From positions 36,988,001 through 37,052,000 of the forward strand of contig JAFFJZ010000004.1 in assembly GCA_018340375.1 (NCBI GenBank): DNA of 64,000 nt. Direction: 5' to 3'. The position numbers and the translations under genes are program-made. Below, piece by piece: positions 1 through 11,592 of the stretch (within the stretch, counting starts at the first letter, position 1; every line of letters begins with the position of its first letter). This DNA is from Gonatopus flavifemur (taxonomy: Eukaryota; Arthropoda; Insecta; Hymenoptera; Dryinidae). A model generated the notes under the pieces. That model saw nothing but the letters and a program-made list of their open reading frames with translations, ran no database searches and was not told the origin of the DNA.

Positions 1-1846
1 CGGTGTGATCCGTTTTTTTACAGAAACTACAGTATGAGTTTGTATTGGGTGAAAATTTCAATTGGTAACAATTCTCTGCTGTATGTCCATTCTTCAAGCA
101 ATATTGACATTGTATATTTCTTTGATTAATACGGGGACAATTTCTAGCGGAATGTCCATTGTTCTTGCAAATTTGACAAAGGTTTTGATTGGTGCAATTT
201 TTCGCCAAATGACCCGCAATATTACATCGGGGGCAGGGTCGATTTGCAATGCAATTTCGCGTCTCGTGTCCATTTTGTCCACATAATTGACAGGGTGTCG
301 TTGGTTGTGCCATCCGGATGGGGGCGTAATAGCGACATTCATCAGCCCTGTGTCCCACTTTTCGACATATCTGGCAGGTATCTCTACTCCTACTTAGGTT
401 GTCCCTGCAGTTTCGTGCCTCGTGTCCTTGTCTATTACAGATCTGGCATTTGGTTTGAGGTTTATAACCGTTGTTTCGACAATCTCGAGCTTCATGGCCT
501 CTTCGTTTGCACAGTTGGCATTGTAGAAAGGGTTGATTTTCTCTATGTGCATTTCCGCATCTGTTTGCACTGTGGCCTATCTCTTGGCATATTTGGCATT
601 TTATTGTTTCCCCTTTGTTCTTTTGTATTTCCGGGCAATCCTTCACTTTATGTCCGGGTTTTTCGCATAGTATACACTTTTCAAATCCGCTTAGTGCTAG
701 GTTTTGAAGTGCTTTGCGAATTTCTAAACTACCTTCTATATTAATGGCTTCAGGCCCTGCTTTGTTGAGGTCTTCCTTTTCTTGCATTTTATCATGTATG
801 TCTTTCTTCAATCCTAAAATAAAAGCCTTGCAGCAAGCTGTTTCGAGTTCTTTTTTCTGTGAGTTGGTTATTTGATCCTCGTGTTCAGCCTTGTATGCTT
901 CGATTATTTGATTCCCTAACATGCGAGTTCGGTTAAAATAACTAGCAGCATCTTCATGAGTTTTTTGACATAAACGAGACAATTCTCCGAGGAGTGCCAT
1001 ACTCGATTCTCGCGGAGCATAAATACCTTTTAAGATTGTCATTAACTCTTTCACGGTTTGTGGTTGTCCGGTTCTTACTATTTGTAACGCACCATCTCTC
1101 AATTTTGATTTTATGAAATTTGTAAGATCTCCTTCTGCTGTTGGGGTTAACATATTCCTTGCATCTATACATGCTGCTGAAAATTCTTGGAAGGTACTGT
1201 GTTCTTTTGATCCCGAGAATACGGGTATCATTCCGACAACGTCGCGTACCTTCAGTGTTTGAGCCATATTAACTTGCTTTCTTGATTTATTTCCCTTTCT
1301 ATTATTTTTAATGAGATTTGAAGTTTTTTGAATAGAATTCGAATTATCTCCAATAAAATTCGGATTGCTTTCAATAAAATTTGGATTATTTTCAATAATA
1401 TTCCGATTATTTCCGATAGAATTTGTTGATAAATCTGAAATATCCGATTCGTAACCGTCCTTTTCTTGAGTTTCTGAATTTGTATTCTGAGTTAAAGTGG
1501 TTGCAGGGTTAGTTGGATTGGTTTCTTTGTCACTAGCTTCTCCTCGAGTGGTTGGGTCTTTTAAATTCGGCCCTTCAGGTGGGTTACTTTGAAAAAGAGT
1601 TGAATTAGATCCTTCGTTATTGTCTTCTAAATTCAAATTTCGAGAGGAATTATCTAAAAATCTTATTGGTGAGCGTTCTATTCTACTTCTTGATAAAAAG
1701 GGGTGAGTATCTGTGTTTGAACGTTCCAAAGATGGATCTATGACTCTTTCCTTACAAGTTTTTGGTGAAAGACCTGTTCCCAAAACTGTTTCTTTGGTAT
1801 CACTATTTAGATTTTTTGTGTTGCTTCTTAAAATTGGTTTCGACAT
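1..1846 (-). CDS. gag: Gypsy element B Gag polyprotein, zinc-knuckle array (partial at left edge)
   Basis: Read on the minus strand from ATG at 1846-1844, the frame stays open to base 1 (about 615 codons, no stop seen). The N-terminal ~195 residues are polar and low-complexity, rich in Asn and Ser. A retrotransposon Gag core follows, containing PVFSGSKEHSTF and KGIYAPRESS. Then come at least nine CCHC zinc knuckles of the form CxxCxxxGHxxxxC, with a tenth cut by the window edge. The core and knuckles match element A gag (27086-28897) nearly position by position, so A and B are one family. It would assemble virus-like particles and bind element RNA. The pol part lies outside the window. Confidence is high that this is Gag; the exact start is the first in-frame ATG after the leader. 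Confidence 0.88.
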   Translation of the reverse strand, partial: MSKPILRSNTKNLNSDTKETVLGTGLSPKTCKERVIDPSLERSNTDTHPFLSRSRIERSPIRFLDNSSRNLNLEDNNEGSNSTLFQSNPPEGPNLKDPTTRGEASDKETNPTNPATTLTQNTNSETQEKDGYESDISDLSTNSIGNNRNIIENNPNFIESNPNFIGDNSNSIQKTSNLIKNNRKGNKSRKQVNMAQTLKVRDVVGMIPVFSGSKEHSTFQEFSAACIDARNMLTPTAEGDLTNFIKSKLRDGALQIVRTGQPQTVKELMTILKGIYAPRESSMALLGELSRLCQKTHEDAASYFNRTRMLGNQIIEAYKAEHEDQITNSQKKELETACCKAFILGLKKDIHDKMQEKEDLNKAGPEAINIEGSLEIRKALQNLALSGFEKCILCEKPGHKVKDCPEIQKNKGETIKCQICQEIGHSANRCGNAHRENQPFLQCQLCKRRGHEARDCRNNGYKPQTKCQICNRQGHEARNCRDNLSRSRDTCQICRKVGHRADECRYYAPIRMAQPTTPCQLCGQNGHETRNCIANRPCPRCNIAGHLAKNCTNQNLCQICKNNGHSARNCPRINQRNIQCQYCLKNGHTAENCYQLKFSPNTNSYCSFCKKTDHT

Positions 1847-2381
1847 TAGTTTGATTGGTTAGTAAAATACAGGACACGTGAAAGAGTTTTATTCTCTGCA
1901 TGAATTGAATACATTCGGGCAAGGTTTGAATACAAAGGAAAGGAAGGATGATGTGGGATCTAGTGATTTTTTTTTTTTTATTCGATGAATTCTTTAGGTG
2001 TTTAAAATCGATTCGTATTCTTTATATCTGTTTTGTGTAGAATTTTCCTCAAAAGAATTCCCCCTTTTTTTCTTTTTTTTTTTTTTTATCCTAGTGAAGG
2101 TGTAAATTGTTCCAGTTATTTAGATGAGAAGTTACTAGATTTTAGTTATAACTGATTGGTTGGATTATTCAGCATTTATTCATGTATGTTATTGTTTTGT
2201 CAAGATGATATACGTTTTTAGTTGTTTGAATTGATTTTTATATGATTACGTGATCAATTTCATTAATCAAACAATAGTCTGTTCGATTCGTGTCAAATAG
2301 ATAGGTTATATATATGTGCCCGTAGATTGAATGGAACGTACCCTGTTTTTGATTCGACTATCTAGGGTGGTTGGCATGCAT

Positions 2382-2384
<3 letters not shown>

Positions 2385-2422
<38 letters not shown>
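2385..2422. repeat. (TA)n microsatellite
   Basis: Uninterrupted AT dinucleotide run of about 38 bp in the element B leader. Confidence 0.95.
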
Positions 2423-2426
<4 letters not shown>

Positions 2427-4432
2427 ACTGTATATATATCTATACTGACAGATGTCAACAAATATCAACCTTCAAAAGAGGTAAGTTATTCTTTAACTTA
2501 TTATTGTACTTATTTTTATGTTTGATTTCCCCCTTTTTTTTTTCACAAGTTTGATTTCAGATAGAGTGAAGCACATACTTGGATATGTCAAAAAAAAGAT
2601 TCATATACATGTTGTCAGGTGAGTGTCATTTTGATTTAGTCTTATTTTCTTTGTTCTCTCCTTACATTTCTGTCTTATGAACCCTCAAATAGATATTCAA
2701 TATACCAGTTGATTCAGTTTTCTTCTCCTTAATCTGAATTTATTTCCCTGTTTCTTATATTTTTTTGGATTTACAGATACGCTTATGTGAATTTTTAAAG
2801 GATCGTCTCCATCCACCTAGTGTTCCAGCGTCTTGGTAAGAAGGAAGTATTCAAAGCGAATAAATATGATTCGACCCAATGAAGGGAGATATATACAATG
2901 ACCTGTTAGATCCAGCAAAAATTAGGATATTCGGATAAGGTATTTGTACGGTGGAAGACACTGTCCATCTAGGTAAGGTCGTTAGTATATATTTGTATAT
3001 TAATATTTAGGGATTCAAATATTCAATCTAAGAACTTATTAATGATTCTGTTTTCCAGGTGATAGCGTTACCTCATACCCTAATGAGATATATATATAGT
3101 ACGTATTCCAGTACTCGTCTAGGTGAATCTAGATATGAACCTTCTGCGTCTCCGTGGGATTCCGATCACAGGATTTCAGTCAGCTTACTTGACAAGAATC
3201 GTCTGTCATCAATAAGGGTTAAACACAAGGACGATATCATCCCAACGAGAAGAGAGATGTGAAATCCTTTATTTGGTACCGCATAAACGGAGAAAAGAAG
3301 ATCTTCTCGACATTGAACCTCTTACAAAATTTGGTGAATCCTCTTATATCAACTCTCTGGGAAATAGAAATGTGATTTGAGGAAGTGAGTGAAAGATTTT
3401 GTATTTGTAATAGCCGAAATATTCAGTTATCGGTTATTAGTTCATTTCAAAGAACGCTTCAAAGTTCAACAATGTGACAAGTGAATTTTCTTATAGTGTG
3501 TTATTATTCAAAACCAGTGGTGTTATTTTTTTTGTGCTCAAAGTGTATCGTGAGTGAAAGTTCTAAGTGTAAGAAGATTTGGAATAATAGATGTGTGAAA
3601 GTGTGAATTTTATGCTTGCGACTCTTGGGGTCGCTCTGAGAAATTTTCAAAGTTTCATAGGTTTTGACATTTTTCACAATCTCGTAACACAGTTTTAGTT
3701 CAAGAATGTAAAAGTTAACCTTTCGTTGCGGTTGCCATTAACTTTATACGTATATGAGCTTAATTCTTTTTTCAGATACTGTAAGTTAACCTTTCAGTAC
3801 GGTTGTTTTTTCAACATTCCACAATATCTGAAAAGAGCAAGAATAAGAAGTATTTTGTAGTGCTATTAAAGAAATCTTAACATGATTTTTGAATTTTCAT
3901 AGTGATTTGTAGAAATTTAGTTATCATTTCTTGTTATTCATTCCTTATTCTCATCATTTAAGCAAAGTTTTGGCAATCTACACTTTAGAATTGTTTGAAA
4001 TACTCATTGATGAATTCTGTTAACGTGATTGGCCTCACGCTAATGATAACCTAGAAGTCATTAGATCTCCTCAAAGTGCATGAACACACAATGCAATGTG
4101 GATACACTACCCTTGAACACACTGCCCTTAAGCACGTGGACTCGGCTAGTAGAAGGAACAAGATGGCGGCCTCCGTTAGTTACCACGTGTGATGAAGGTA
4201 AACAAATCGGGCAACGCGATAATATAGTGAAGTGCAAATTATCAGGAATAATGAAGTGTATTAAACATTGATAAAACACGGAGTGAAAAAAATTTCAAGA
4301 TTGGACACCGGGGTAGTTTTCGTCGCAAAGAGTTTATTTTCAGATAAGTTCATAAACATTTAATAATAATTAAAAGGACTATTCCTTTGTGTGAAAGTTT
4401 TTCTTTCTTTTGCAGGATCTAAGAAAAAAAAT

Positions 4433-4898
4433 ATGGAAGAAATTTCAGAATGGACCTCAATGTATGAAGGAGGAATACTTTTATTCGCCTTAACTCCAGT
4501 ACGGAAGACCAAAAATTGTGTATACGGTGAGTAAATGCATGTGTTTTAAACACCAATCAGTTCGTCAAACTTCAACTTTTGAACCAGGACAGTGTGTGTG
4601 TAATTTATTAATTTGTTTTTTTTTATATTAGAAAATAAAGTAATTGTGTAGCCAATAATTTCAATCAATGATATAACGAGTGTAGAACAAGTAGTATGTT
4701 TGGTATAAATGAACTGCGTATATCCACACCTGGTCAAAATTGAATTACGTCAAGCAAAATATGCATTGAATGTAAGTCTAACACACGTGTATATTGTCCA
4801 CAGCATTTGAGTTCAAAGATTGCTTGCCTCGGAAAGAAGGTATCCAGAACATACAATCAAAACCGAGGAGGAAAATATACCAGGAGAAACTCGTATGA
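4433..4898 (+). CDS. Candidate two-exon ORF antisense to element B leader
   Basis: I do not recognise this product. An acceptor (polypyrimidine then TTTTGCAG, ending 4415) is followed by ATG at 4433. The ORF runs to 4526 and ends at a consensus donor GTGAGT (4527-4532). A downstream acceptor TTGTCCACAG ends at 4803. Joining the exons keeps the frame (phase 1) to TGA at 4896-4898, giving about 62 residues with a basic C-terminus. It lies on the strand opposite gag. The end of its first exon loosely resembles the spliced ORF antisense in the LTRs of element A: an acidic residue, then Gly and a hydrophobic run, then basic residues. It could be chance; only the splice sites and phase agreement support it. 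Confidence 0.35.
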
Positions 4899-4917
4899 TC
4901 CAGCCAAGAAGGAAGGA

Positions 4918-4918
<1 letters not shown>

Positions 4919-4955
<37 letters not shown>
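4919..4955. repeat. (TA)n microsatellite
   Basis: AT dinucleotide run of about 36 bp in the element B leader, just downstream of the candidate antisense ORF. Confidence 0.95.
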
Positions 4956-4958
<3 letters not shown>

Positions 4959-5439
4959 CTAACAACACCCAGTTCTTTAAATCGGGTAATTGTATAATGA
5001 CAAGATGTACTATATATCTAAGCCAGGTTTATGTATCAATTTTTTAATAAATTTCAAACACTTAACTTGAAAGATTAATATGGTTATACTTTTCAGATGA
5101 TAGTGTATTCGATTCTTTGAATAGAATGTATTCACCAAATAGAGAACATGTTCCAGAGTTCATCACTTTAGAAATCTAGTTTTAAATTTCAAATTTCACT
5201 CTTCCGTGGGACAATATTATGAGATTCTGGCCAACATGAATAAAAGTCATCCATCACAAACAGGTGACAAAACAAGAAGATGATGTTTTCCCCGTTCCGT
5301 CAAACAGAGGGTGTAAGAATCATCGGTTCGGCCTGAGTCGTCACAACAACAACAGAATGCTGTGAAGTTTGTTTTTGCGTAGTGTTGTATTAAATGAGTG
5401 ACTGTTTAGTGTTTGAAGTGTATTGTGGGTGAGAATTCC

Positions 5440-6300
5440 TAAATATCAAGGAATTTGAAGTAAAATTTTCATAGAAAAGTGTGTTTAGTGGTAGCGGTTC
5501 GTAAGTTCACTATAGTAATTTCTCAAGTGTTAATGATTTTAAAGTGCTTCTGATTGTGTTCTTTGACCATGCAGAATGATTATGACTCGTAAATCAGATT
5601 TCAAAAGATTGGAGGTGATGGATTTGTAGAAAAGTGTCTTTTGGGTTGCGGTTACCAGATCCGCTATAATAATTTTTCAAGTTTTGACTATTCTAAAGTT
5701 ATAGAGTGTTTCTAATGATGTTTTTCGACTGTGTAGTGTAATTACAACTCGTAAATTAAATTTCAAAAGATTTGAGGTGATAGGTTATGAGAAGAGAAAA
5801 AAAAGTGTTTTATATAGTTGCGGTTTTCAAAGTTTTAGCGTTTATTTTCAAAGTTCTTATGATTTTCATATTGTTAAGTGCTTCTATTGGTTTCAATTGT
5901 TTGTATAGAGTGAATACAACTTGTAGTTTCAATCTAAGAGGACTTGAAGTGATAATTTAATGAAAAGGGACAATTTTGTTACACGGGTCTGTGAATTGTG
6001 AATTTGAATTTCATAGATGTTGTAACTACAGTGTTGTCGAATATTTCTAACTGACCTTTTTTGTGTCTTGTGGTGATTGAGAAGAAAAAGATGAGTATTG
6101 GTTCTGCGACTCTGTTAGTCGCAACTTGAAATTGTGAGTTTTCGGTGTTATTTTATTCATTTGTGATTGTAATGTGTGTATCAAATCTTCTATTTATGAA
6201 GTGTTTTGTGGTAGTGATTCGCTGAATCTATTTTTAGGTTTGACGAGAAGGTAAGATAGATTTATTTGATTTTACTTAATTCTTGATATTTGTTGACGAG
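5440..6300. repeat. Diverged tandem modules in element B leader
   Basis: Modules of roughly 150-170 bp recur with starts near 5481, 5634 and 5805. Each contains a 'gcggtt' motif, a 'tcaaaagatttgaggtgat' stretch and a GTGTTT/GTGTCTT start. Reverse-complemented, the 'aaagatttgaggt' core matches the 'acctcaaatctttt' core of the U3 array in element A (20440-21300), so the two elements share this module type. Confidence 0.55.
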
Positions 6301-6756
6301 TTGATTTGATTTTATTCTTTTTGTAGAGATAGAATCTGTATTATTTTCAGTTATTCCTTGTTGAAGAATTGATTAAGTAACTTGGTCGATTACTTGAAGT
6401 TGTTTTTGGTAATTTGATTTCATTTGTTGTTTAATTTTGTTTTTATACGTTTGATTTCTTTATTTTGTTGTTTGGTTCTTTGATTTGTTGCTTGAAAGAT
6501 TTCTGATGTTGATTGTATGTTTCATATAAATTTCAAAAGAATCCTTTTTGTTTTAATAATCTTGAATATTTCATTAGAATTTTAATTCTTTATCTTTTCT
6601 TTGAAAGTTTATTTCAGGTTCATTAGAATAAATTGTGGTGAAGGTATAGGTATGTGTATATACACGTTGGAATTTTTTGAAGGGAGGTGTACTCAGGTAT
6701 GAAGGTATTCAATTCATCAAGAGAGTCTCTTTTGTCTTTCATTTCATCACCTTGAG

Positions 6757-6774
6757 GTCCTACCGACTGCGCCA
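6757..6774 (-). other. Primer binding site of element B (tRNA-Ser type)
   Basis: On the minus strand this reads TGGCGCAGTCGGTAGGAC, complementary to the 3' end of tRNA-Ser ending in CCA. It lies 6 bases inside the LTR edge. Element A has the same 18 bases at 26099-26116. Confidence 0.85.
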
Positions 6775-6916
6775 AAAATGTGTCACGTCCTGTATATTTC
6801 TATACAGAACGGCAGGTAGTTTTTATTTCCCCAATTTAACTATAACGTAAGGATGGGGTAGGCGATGAAATGAATAGAACTCAAGAATGAAATTACTTTG
6901 GGTAAATACATAAGTG

Positions 6917-6922
6917 TTTATT
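6917..6922 (-). terminator. Poly(A) signal AATAAA in element B LTR
   Basis: The + strand reads tttatt here, so the minus strand has AATAAA 16 bases past the stop codon of the LTR-embedded ORF. It could end both the short LTR transcript and the full-length RNA. Confidence 0.55.
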
Positions 6923-6937
6923 TCTAAAGGTTACAAT

Positions 6938-7308
6938 TTAAAAGAATTGAATTTCTACAATTTCTTCAGGTTTTAGATTAATTCTTTTTAGCATGTCCAA
7001 CGGCATACCTTCGTATATTTTCTTATATTTGGAGCATGTCTCACAATCAAAAAAATTTACTTTAAATTTGATACAGAGCTCGCATCTTTGAGGTACAGGG
7101 TATTCATTAATCTGGTGAAGCCATCTTAATGCTTTTAATTTCTTTTCTAATTTAAAAAGGTTCTTTTTATCTTTAACGTGGTTTGAAAAAAATTTCGAAT
7201 AACATGCGTCCGTCTCCTTTACTTCTCCAGTCCGTAGGCTGCGTCTACGCTCTTCTAGGCGAGATTGAATCGCCTTAATTTTAATTCCAACCGCGGCGAT
7301 TTCTTCCA
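6938..7308 (-). CDS. LTR-embedded small ORF of element B (split start codon)
   Basis: Function unknown. This exon starts with TG immediately after an acceptor (TTTTCAATAG, AG at 7310-7309). A consensus donor GTAAGT (7729-7724) ends an upstream exon in A at 7730. Joining them makes ATG at the junction, followed by GAA GAA ATC, and an ORF of about 123 residues ending at 6938. The N-terminus is basic and predicted helical, with many Lys, Arg and Glu. The C-terminus has RCELC then CETC, a four-Cys set that could bind zinc, followed by LKRINLKPEE. The intron is 421 bases. The same layout occurs in the LTRs of A (22691, 40337) and solo LTR C (62832). C shares the RC...CENC...LSRINL pattern. The DNA has no ATG at this start, so an ordinary ORF caller would miss or mis-start it. 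Confidence 0.7.
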
Positions 7309-8440
7309 CTATTGAAAATAAAATGGAAAAAGAATTATTTATGATCGAATCAATGGAGATTGTGGATCATGATTCAAAATACGGGGGCCTAGGGTGACGT
7401 TAATGAACAGGCGAGAGATAAATACGCAAAAAAAAAGACTTTGAATTAATCTGCAGATGTAAGAGAGAGAAAAAAAAAAACATGGGGGTTTTTCTTTAAA
7501 TACGCTACTCCAATCAGGACATGTATTTAGATACGAATATCCGTATTGATCGTAGACGTATTTATTTCTTGGTGAGTAAAAAGGACAGATGAATTGTCTG
7601 TACTTTTTACTATAGATTTTTCTTCATGCTGTAGTATGTATAAAATTAATATTTGATATACATACACAACAGAAGGTCCACCTTTACGCATGCATTCAAT
7701 GCTACTACACAAAGGCAGAAAATACTTACTTGAAATTGCTGAATTTGTCCGAAGAAAAAGCAGATGAATTGTCCCTGTAGACGAGGGCGACTTTCCAGTC
7801 AGGATGGTGTTGGCGACTCGAATTTTGCCTTGGCTGGTTGAACCCCGGAAACGTGGATAGGCCAACCTGTGCTTCGTGTGGTTGTCGTGGTAGAATCCTT
7901 GTTCCAAAGGTTGTTTTAGTAAATACCAACTTCCTCGTTCAATGTTAAGTGAAAAAGTCGAGGCGTAGTTCTTTACTGGAGAGTAAAGATTATTCTTCTT
8001 GAGAGAAGAATTCTTCTTAAGAGAAGGGAAGTTCTTCTTGAGAGAAGAGAATGGCTTAAAAGCAGAATTCTTAATGAATCAATTTTGGCTATGGTTTTCG
8101 CCTTTTTATGTGTTTTCTCGATTCTCTAATTCACCAATCGGAATGCTTCTTTTTCTTTGTACCCTTTAAGGGTAGAAGTACATGTAATTACTTCACGTTG
8201 ACCATCCTTTCTCAAACGGTAAATTCGTCCGTTTGGGTTTTCTTATCCCTTCTCTTGGTGCCGTTTTCTTTACATCGAGATTTCCTCGTCGTGATAGTTT
8301 GATTCGCGTTTTATTTTAGTTTCATATTAGATATCTTATTATTGTTCACACTAATGGTTTACTAACATGTTAAGGAAGAAGGTTTTATAGTAAAGATCTT
8401 ATATATGTATAAAAAAAAAGTTTAAAACTATATGTATGAT

Positions 8441-8585
8441 TATGTATATATATATATATAGATATGTATATATATGTATATACATATATATATATATAGG
8501 GATGTAGAATATATATATATATAGGGATGTAGAATATATATATATATATATATGTAAAAAGGAGTATGAAACTATATATATATAT
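8441..8585. repeat. TA-rich microsatellite at U3 end of element B LTR
   Basis: Runs of (TA)n broken by 'gatgtag' and 'gtatgaaac' spacers in repeated blocks. The LTR of element A also starts with a short (TA)n run followed by a T/C-rich tract. Confidence 0.85.
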
Positions 8586-8708
8586 ATTCATGGGGATATA
8601 GATAAAAAGGAGTTTAAAACTATGTTTTATGGGTTGACGAATAGGCATTTCGTCACACATGGAGGTGAAGAAATTCGTAGATCTTCACGAAAGTTTCTTA
8701 CGTAGTGA

Positions 8709-8824
8709 ATGTTCCCATGTGAGCATGAACATCGCTTCAACTTTAGTCCGATCAAGGTCCGAGCTTCAGAGCTTGAATCAAGATCGGACGGAAATTGGTC
8801 CTGTGTTCATGCTCGCATGGGTTG
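8709..8824. repeat. Short fold-back (MITE-like hairpin)
   Basis: Inverted repeat of about 116 bp. The left arm contains cccatgtgagcatgaac and 'agtccgatc'; the right arm contains gttcatgctcgcatggg and 'gatcggac'. The loop is short. No target duplication identified. Confidence 0.7.
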
Positions 8825-9193
8825 TACAAAAATCATCGTCAATTACTGCGGACTTCTCTAGTCTAAAATTAGATGAGAATACCATGATTTTTCTTGTCAA
8901 TTTCAATCTGATCCGCGGATAGTGACCTACTACAGTAATTTTAACTGTCTTTTTCTCTCTGTGTACATTGTCCATCGTCAACAAGCCATTGTGATCATCA
9001 ATGTTTTATTCAAGTCGTTTTTCTGTCAGTTTATTTTTCGATAAATTATAAAAAAGCGTTCACATATCACCTTTTGATTTTCTTCAATAATCTTGACGTA
9101 TTATTAATGAATTCGCATTATAATTTTTTTATCGAGGATGATGAATTTGTTGTGTAAAGATTCTTAATATTATTTTTCCTTTCTATTTTCCCA

Positions 9194-11395
9194 GTTCATC
9201 CTGATGATCCAATTAATAAATTACCAACTTCACGCCTTGAAAAATCCTCTTGAATCCAATCTGGTCCTTATCAACCTCGATTGCTTAAATATCCGCAGAA
9301 AATCATTGGGAATAAAAAGCGATCCTTTCACCCAGAGTGGTTCAAAAATCATCAATGGTTAGAATATAGTATACACAAAGATGCAACATTTTGTTTCCCC
9401 TGCCGAATATTCGCTACAAATGACAGCTCTTTCAAAGGAAGTAATGGAGATGCTTTCATCAATGATGGTTTTAGTAATTGGCATAAAGCAACGCAAAAAT
9501 TCAAGCGTCATGAGATGTCTCATTGTCATCAATATAGTATTCAAAGCTGGGAGAATTTTCGTACCAATAAGCCAATTGATGCGGTATCAGATGAAGTGAA
9601 CGAAATGCAACTCACACAACAGCAGAAACAGAAAAAACTTAATCGGGACTATGTTACCAGACTCATGGACATTATCCGTACTCTAGCTAAGGGAGGAAAA
9701 TCTCTCCGTGGGCACAACGAAAACGAATTCAGTCTTCAAAAAGGATTATTCTTGGAAGTAGTTTCCTTGTTATGCAAATATGATCCATTTACGTAAGATT
9801 ATCTTGAGAAAGCTCCGAAAAATTGCACGTACTTGTGTCATGAAATACAAAACGATGTATTACACGCTTTGAGTAATGTCATTTTACGAAATATATCAAA
9901 GGAAATGAACGGATGTTCTTCGTCTATAATGGCAGATGAAACTGCAGATGGTGGCCACCATGAACAAATGGCAGTCGTGGTACGCTACATCCCTCGTGGA
10001 CAGAAATTACCTGTAGAAAGATTTATCGCTATTGAACGTTTGCAAAAATGTAATGCTGAAAGCATTTTTCAAACCCTTCAATCCGTCATGGCGAATATGA
10101 ATGTGGATTGGCATAATGTACAAGCAGTGTGTTTTGACGGGGTCTCTACTATGGCTGGTGAATTTACAGGTGTGCAAGCTAGGTGTAAAGAAATTAATAA
10201 CTCAATTTTGTATGTACACTGTTACAGCCATTGTTTGAACCTTGCTCTGGTTAGTGCATGTACATCACATAAACAAAATCCTTTGATATTTGATTTTTTT
10301 GGCGTTGTGCAGTCCATTTCCAATTCTATTGAAGGAAGTCCAAAACGGCATGCAACATTGGAAAATTTGATTAATTCAACAAGTTTGAAATTGAAAACTC
10401 TGAAGTCTTTATCTCGAACACGGTGGGCTTGTCGTGCAGAAACAGTTGCTGCTGTTCGAGAAAAATTTAGTCTAATCATCACTGCCATTGAAATCATGAT
10501 TGAGGAAACTCCGAATTGTCGAATGAAAGCTGAAGGCAAAGGACTTGTATATCAAATGAGATCATTTGATTTTATTGTAGGATTAGAAATCATGCATCCT
10601 ATCCTCCAATTAGTTCTTAAAATTAGTAAAATATTACAATCCTCCAATGTAGACCTGACTGAAGCAATGGAAAATGTCAAAACGTTGAGTGCGACTTTGA
10701 AAAATGTGCGGAGTGACGAGCAAGAATATGAAAGTGTATTTGAGCACATAGAAGAGAAAAGTAAAGAACTTGATTCAATCATCCCATCAGTTCGGAAGAG
10801 GAAAATCCCTCACAAATTAGATGACAATGTGAATGATGGAAGTGTGAATATGTCTAAAAAAGATGAGATTAAAATTTTTACATTTTATCCTGTCTTGGAT
10901 TCCTTTATCAACAACATAGAGAATCGGTTCTCACAAGAAACCACTGCGATTATTAGCTCAATTGGAAGGATTATTCATCTCATCCCTGATAAGAATGATA
11001 TTCACTTGCTATCTACGAAATTTATTTTTAATTCATCCGAATTAGAAGCCGGAATAAAATTATTGAAGTGTAAAATAACCGATACACCTCTTTCTAAAAA
11101 TATTTATCAGTGGCTCGATTGGTTGGAAGAGGGACAACGCGAAACTACATATAACAACTTCCGTCAATTACTTAGAGATTTTGCCGTTATACCTGTAACC
11201 AGTTGCTCATGCGAACGGAGTTTTTTGAAACTCGCCCAAGTGAAAACAAAATTACGCACAACAATGCCGCAAGAAAGGTTGCAATCGTTGCTACTTATAT
11301 TCATAGAACAATCAAAAGCAATGGAAATAGATATGATGGATGTGATTGATGAATTTAAAAACAAAGTATCATTCAATCGGAGAATGCTTTTATAG
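9194..11395 (+). pseudogene. hAT-superfamily transposase (TTF-type zinc finger / DUF4371 type), two in-frame stops
   Basis: One frame runs from a splice-acceptor-like TTTTCCCAG (ending 9193) to TAA at 11393-11395, about 730 codons. It is broken by in-frame TGA at 9251-9253 and TAA at 9794-9796, with no frameshift seen. Near the start are the TTF-type zinc finger residues (FCFPCRIF). The DDE core begins with MADETADGG and continues with FDGVSTMAG and YVHCYSHCLNLAL. The C-terminal hAT dimerisation region contains TSCSCERSF and LKLAQVKTKLR. This matches the insect family often annotated as zinc finger MYM or 52 kDa repressor-like. A cut-and-paste DNA transposase is inferred. Terminal repeats were not found, so the element ends are unknown. 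It is probably inactive. Confidence 0.82.
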
Positions 11396-11592
11396 AATAT
11401 TCATCTTGCAGTAGAGTATAAATGTATGATAACATAAAATGTAATTACAATTGATAAAATATAAACAATAAAATATGTAACATACGGGTTGGCAAATAAA
11501 ATATTATTTATATAATGTAATTTGTATATTCCTCTCTGAACCACCCACATATATATATGTATGTATATGTATATGCATATGTATCCTATATA

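Larger units (their letters stand above)
1847..6756 (-). other. Long leader of element B between primer site and gag
   Basis: About 4.9 kb separates the primer site from the gag start, against about 1 kb in element A. It has no long sense ORF. It holds two TA microsatellites, repeated modules of 150-170 bp, and dyads such as GCGACTCTGTTAGTCGC at 6106-6122 and a related one at 3618-3634. On the opposite strand there are several exon-like segments with good splice sites, described separately. Insertions inside the leader are possible but no clear boundaries were seen. Confidence 0.6.
6781..8657 (-). repeat. 5' LTR of element B
   Basis: On the minus strand it begins TGTGACG (8657-8651) and ends GTGACA (6781), the same termini as element A, with the primer site directly after. 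Length is about 1,877 bp. It contains a TA-rich stretch at its U3 end, a splice donor, the embedded small ORF and an AATAAA signal. The 3' LTR is outside the window, so no target duplication can be checked. Confidence 0.75.

Noticed and set aside
244..744. 166-codon + strand ORF at the left edge
   Set aside because: Opposite-strand shadow of the zinc-knuckle Gag of element B.
8385..8660. 91-codon Tyr/Ile-rich minus-strand ORF
   Set aside because: Translation of TA microsatellite runs at the LTR edge.
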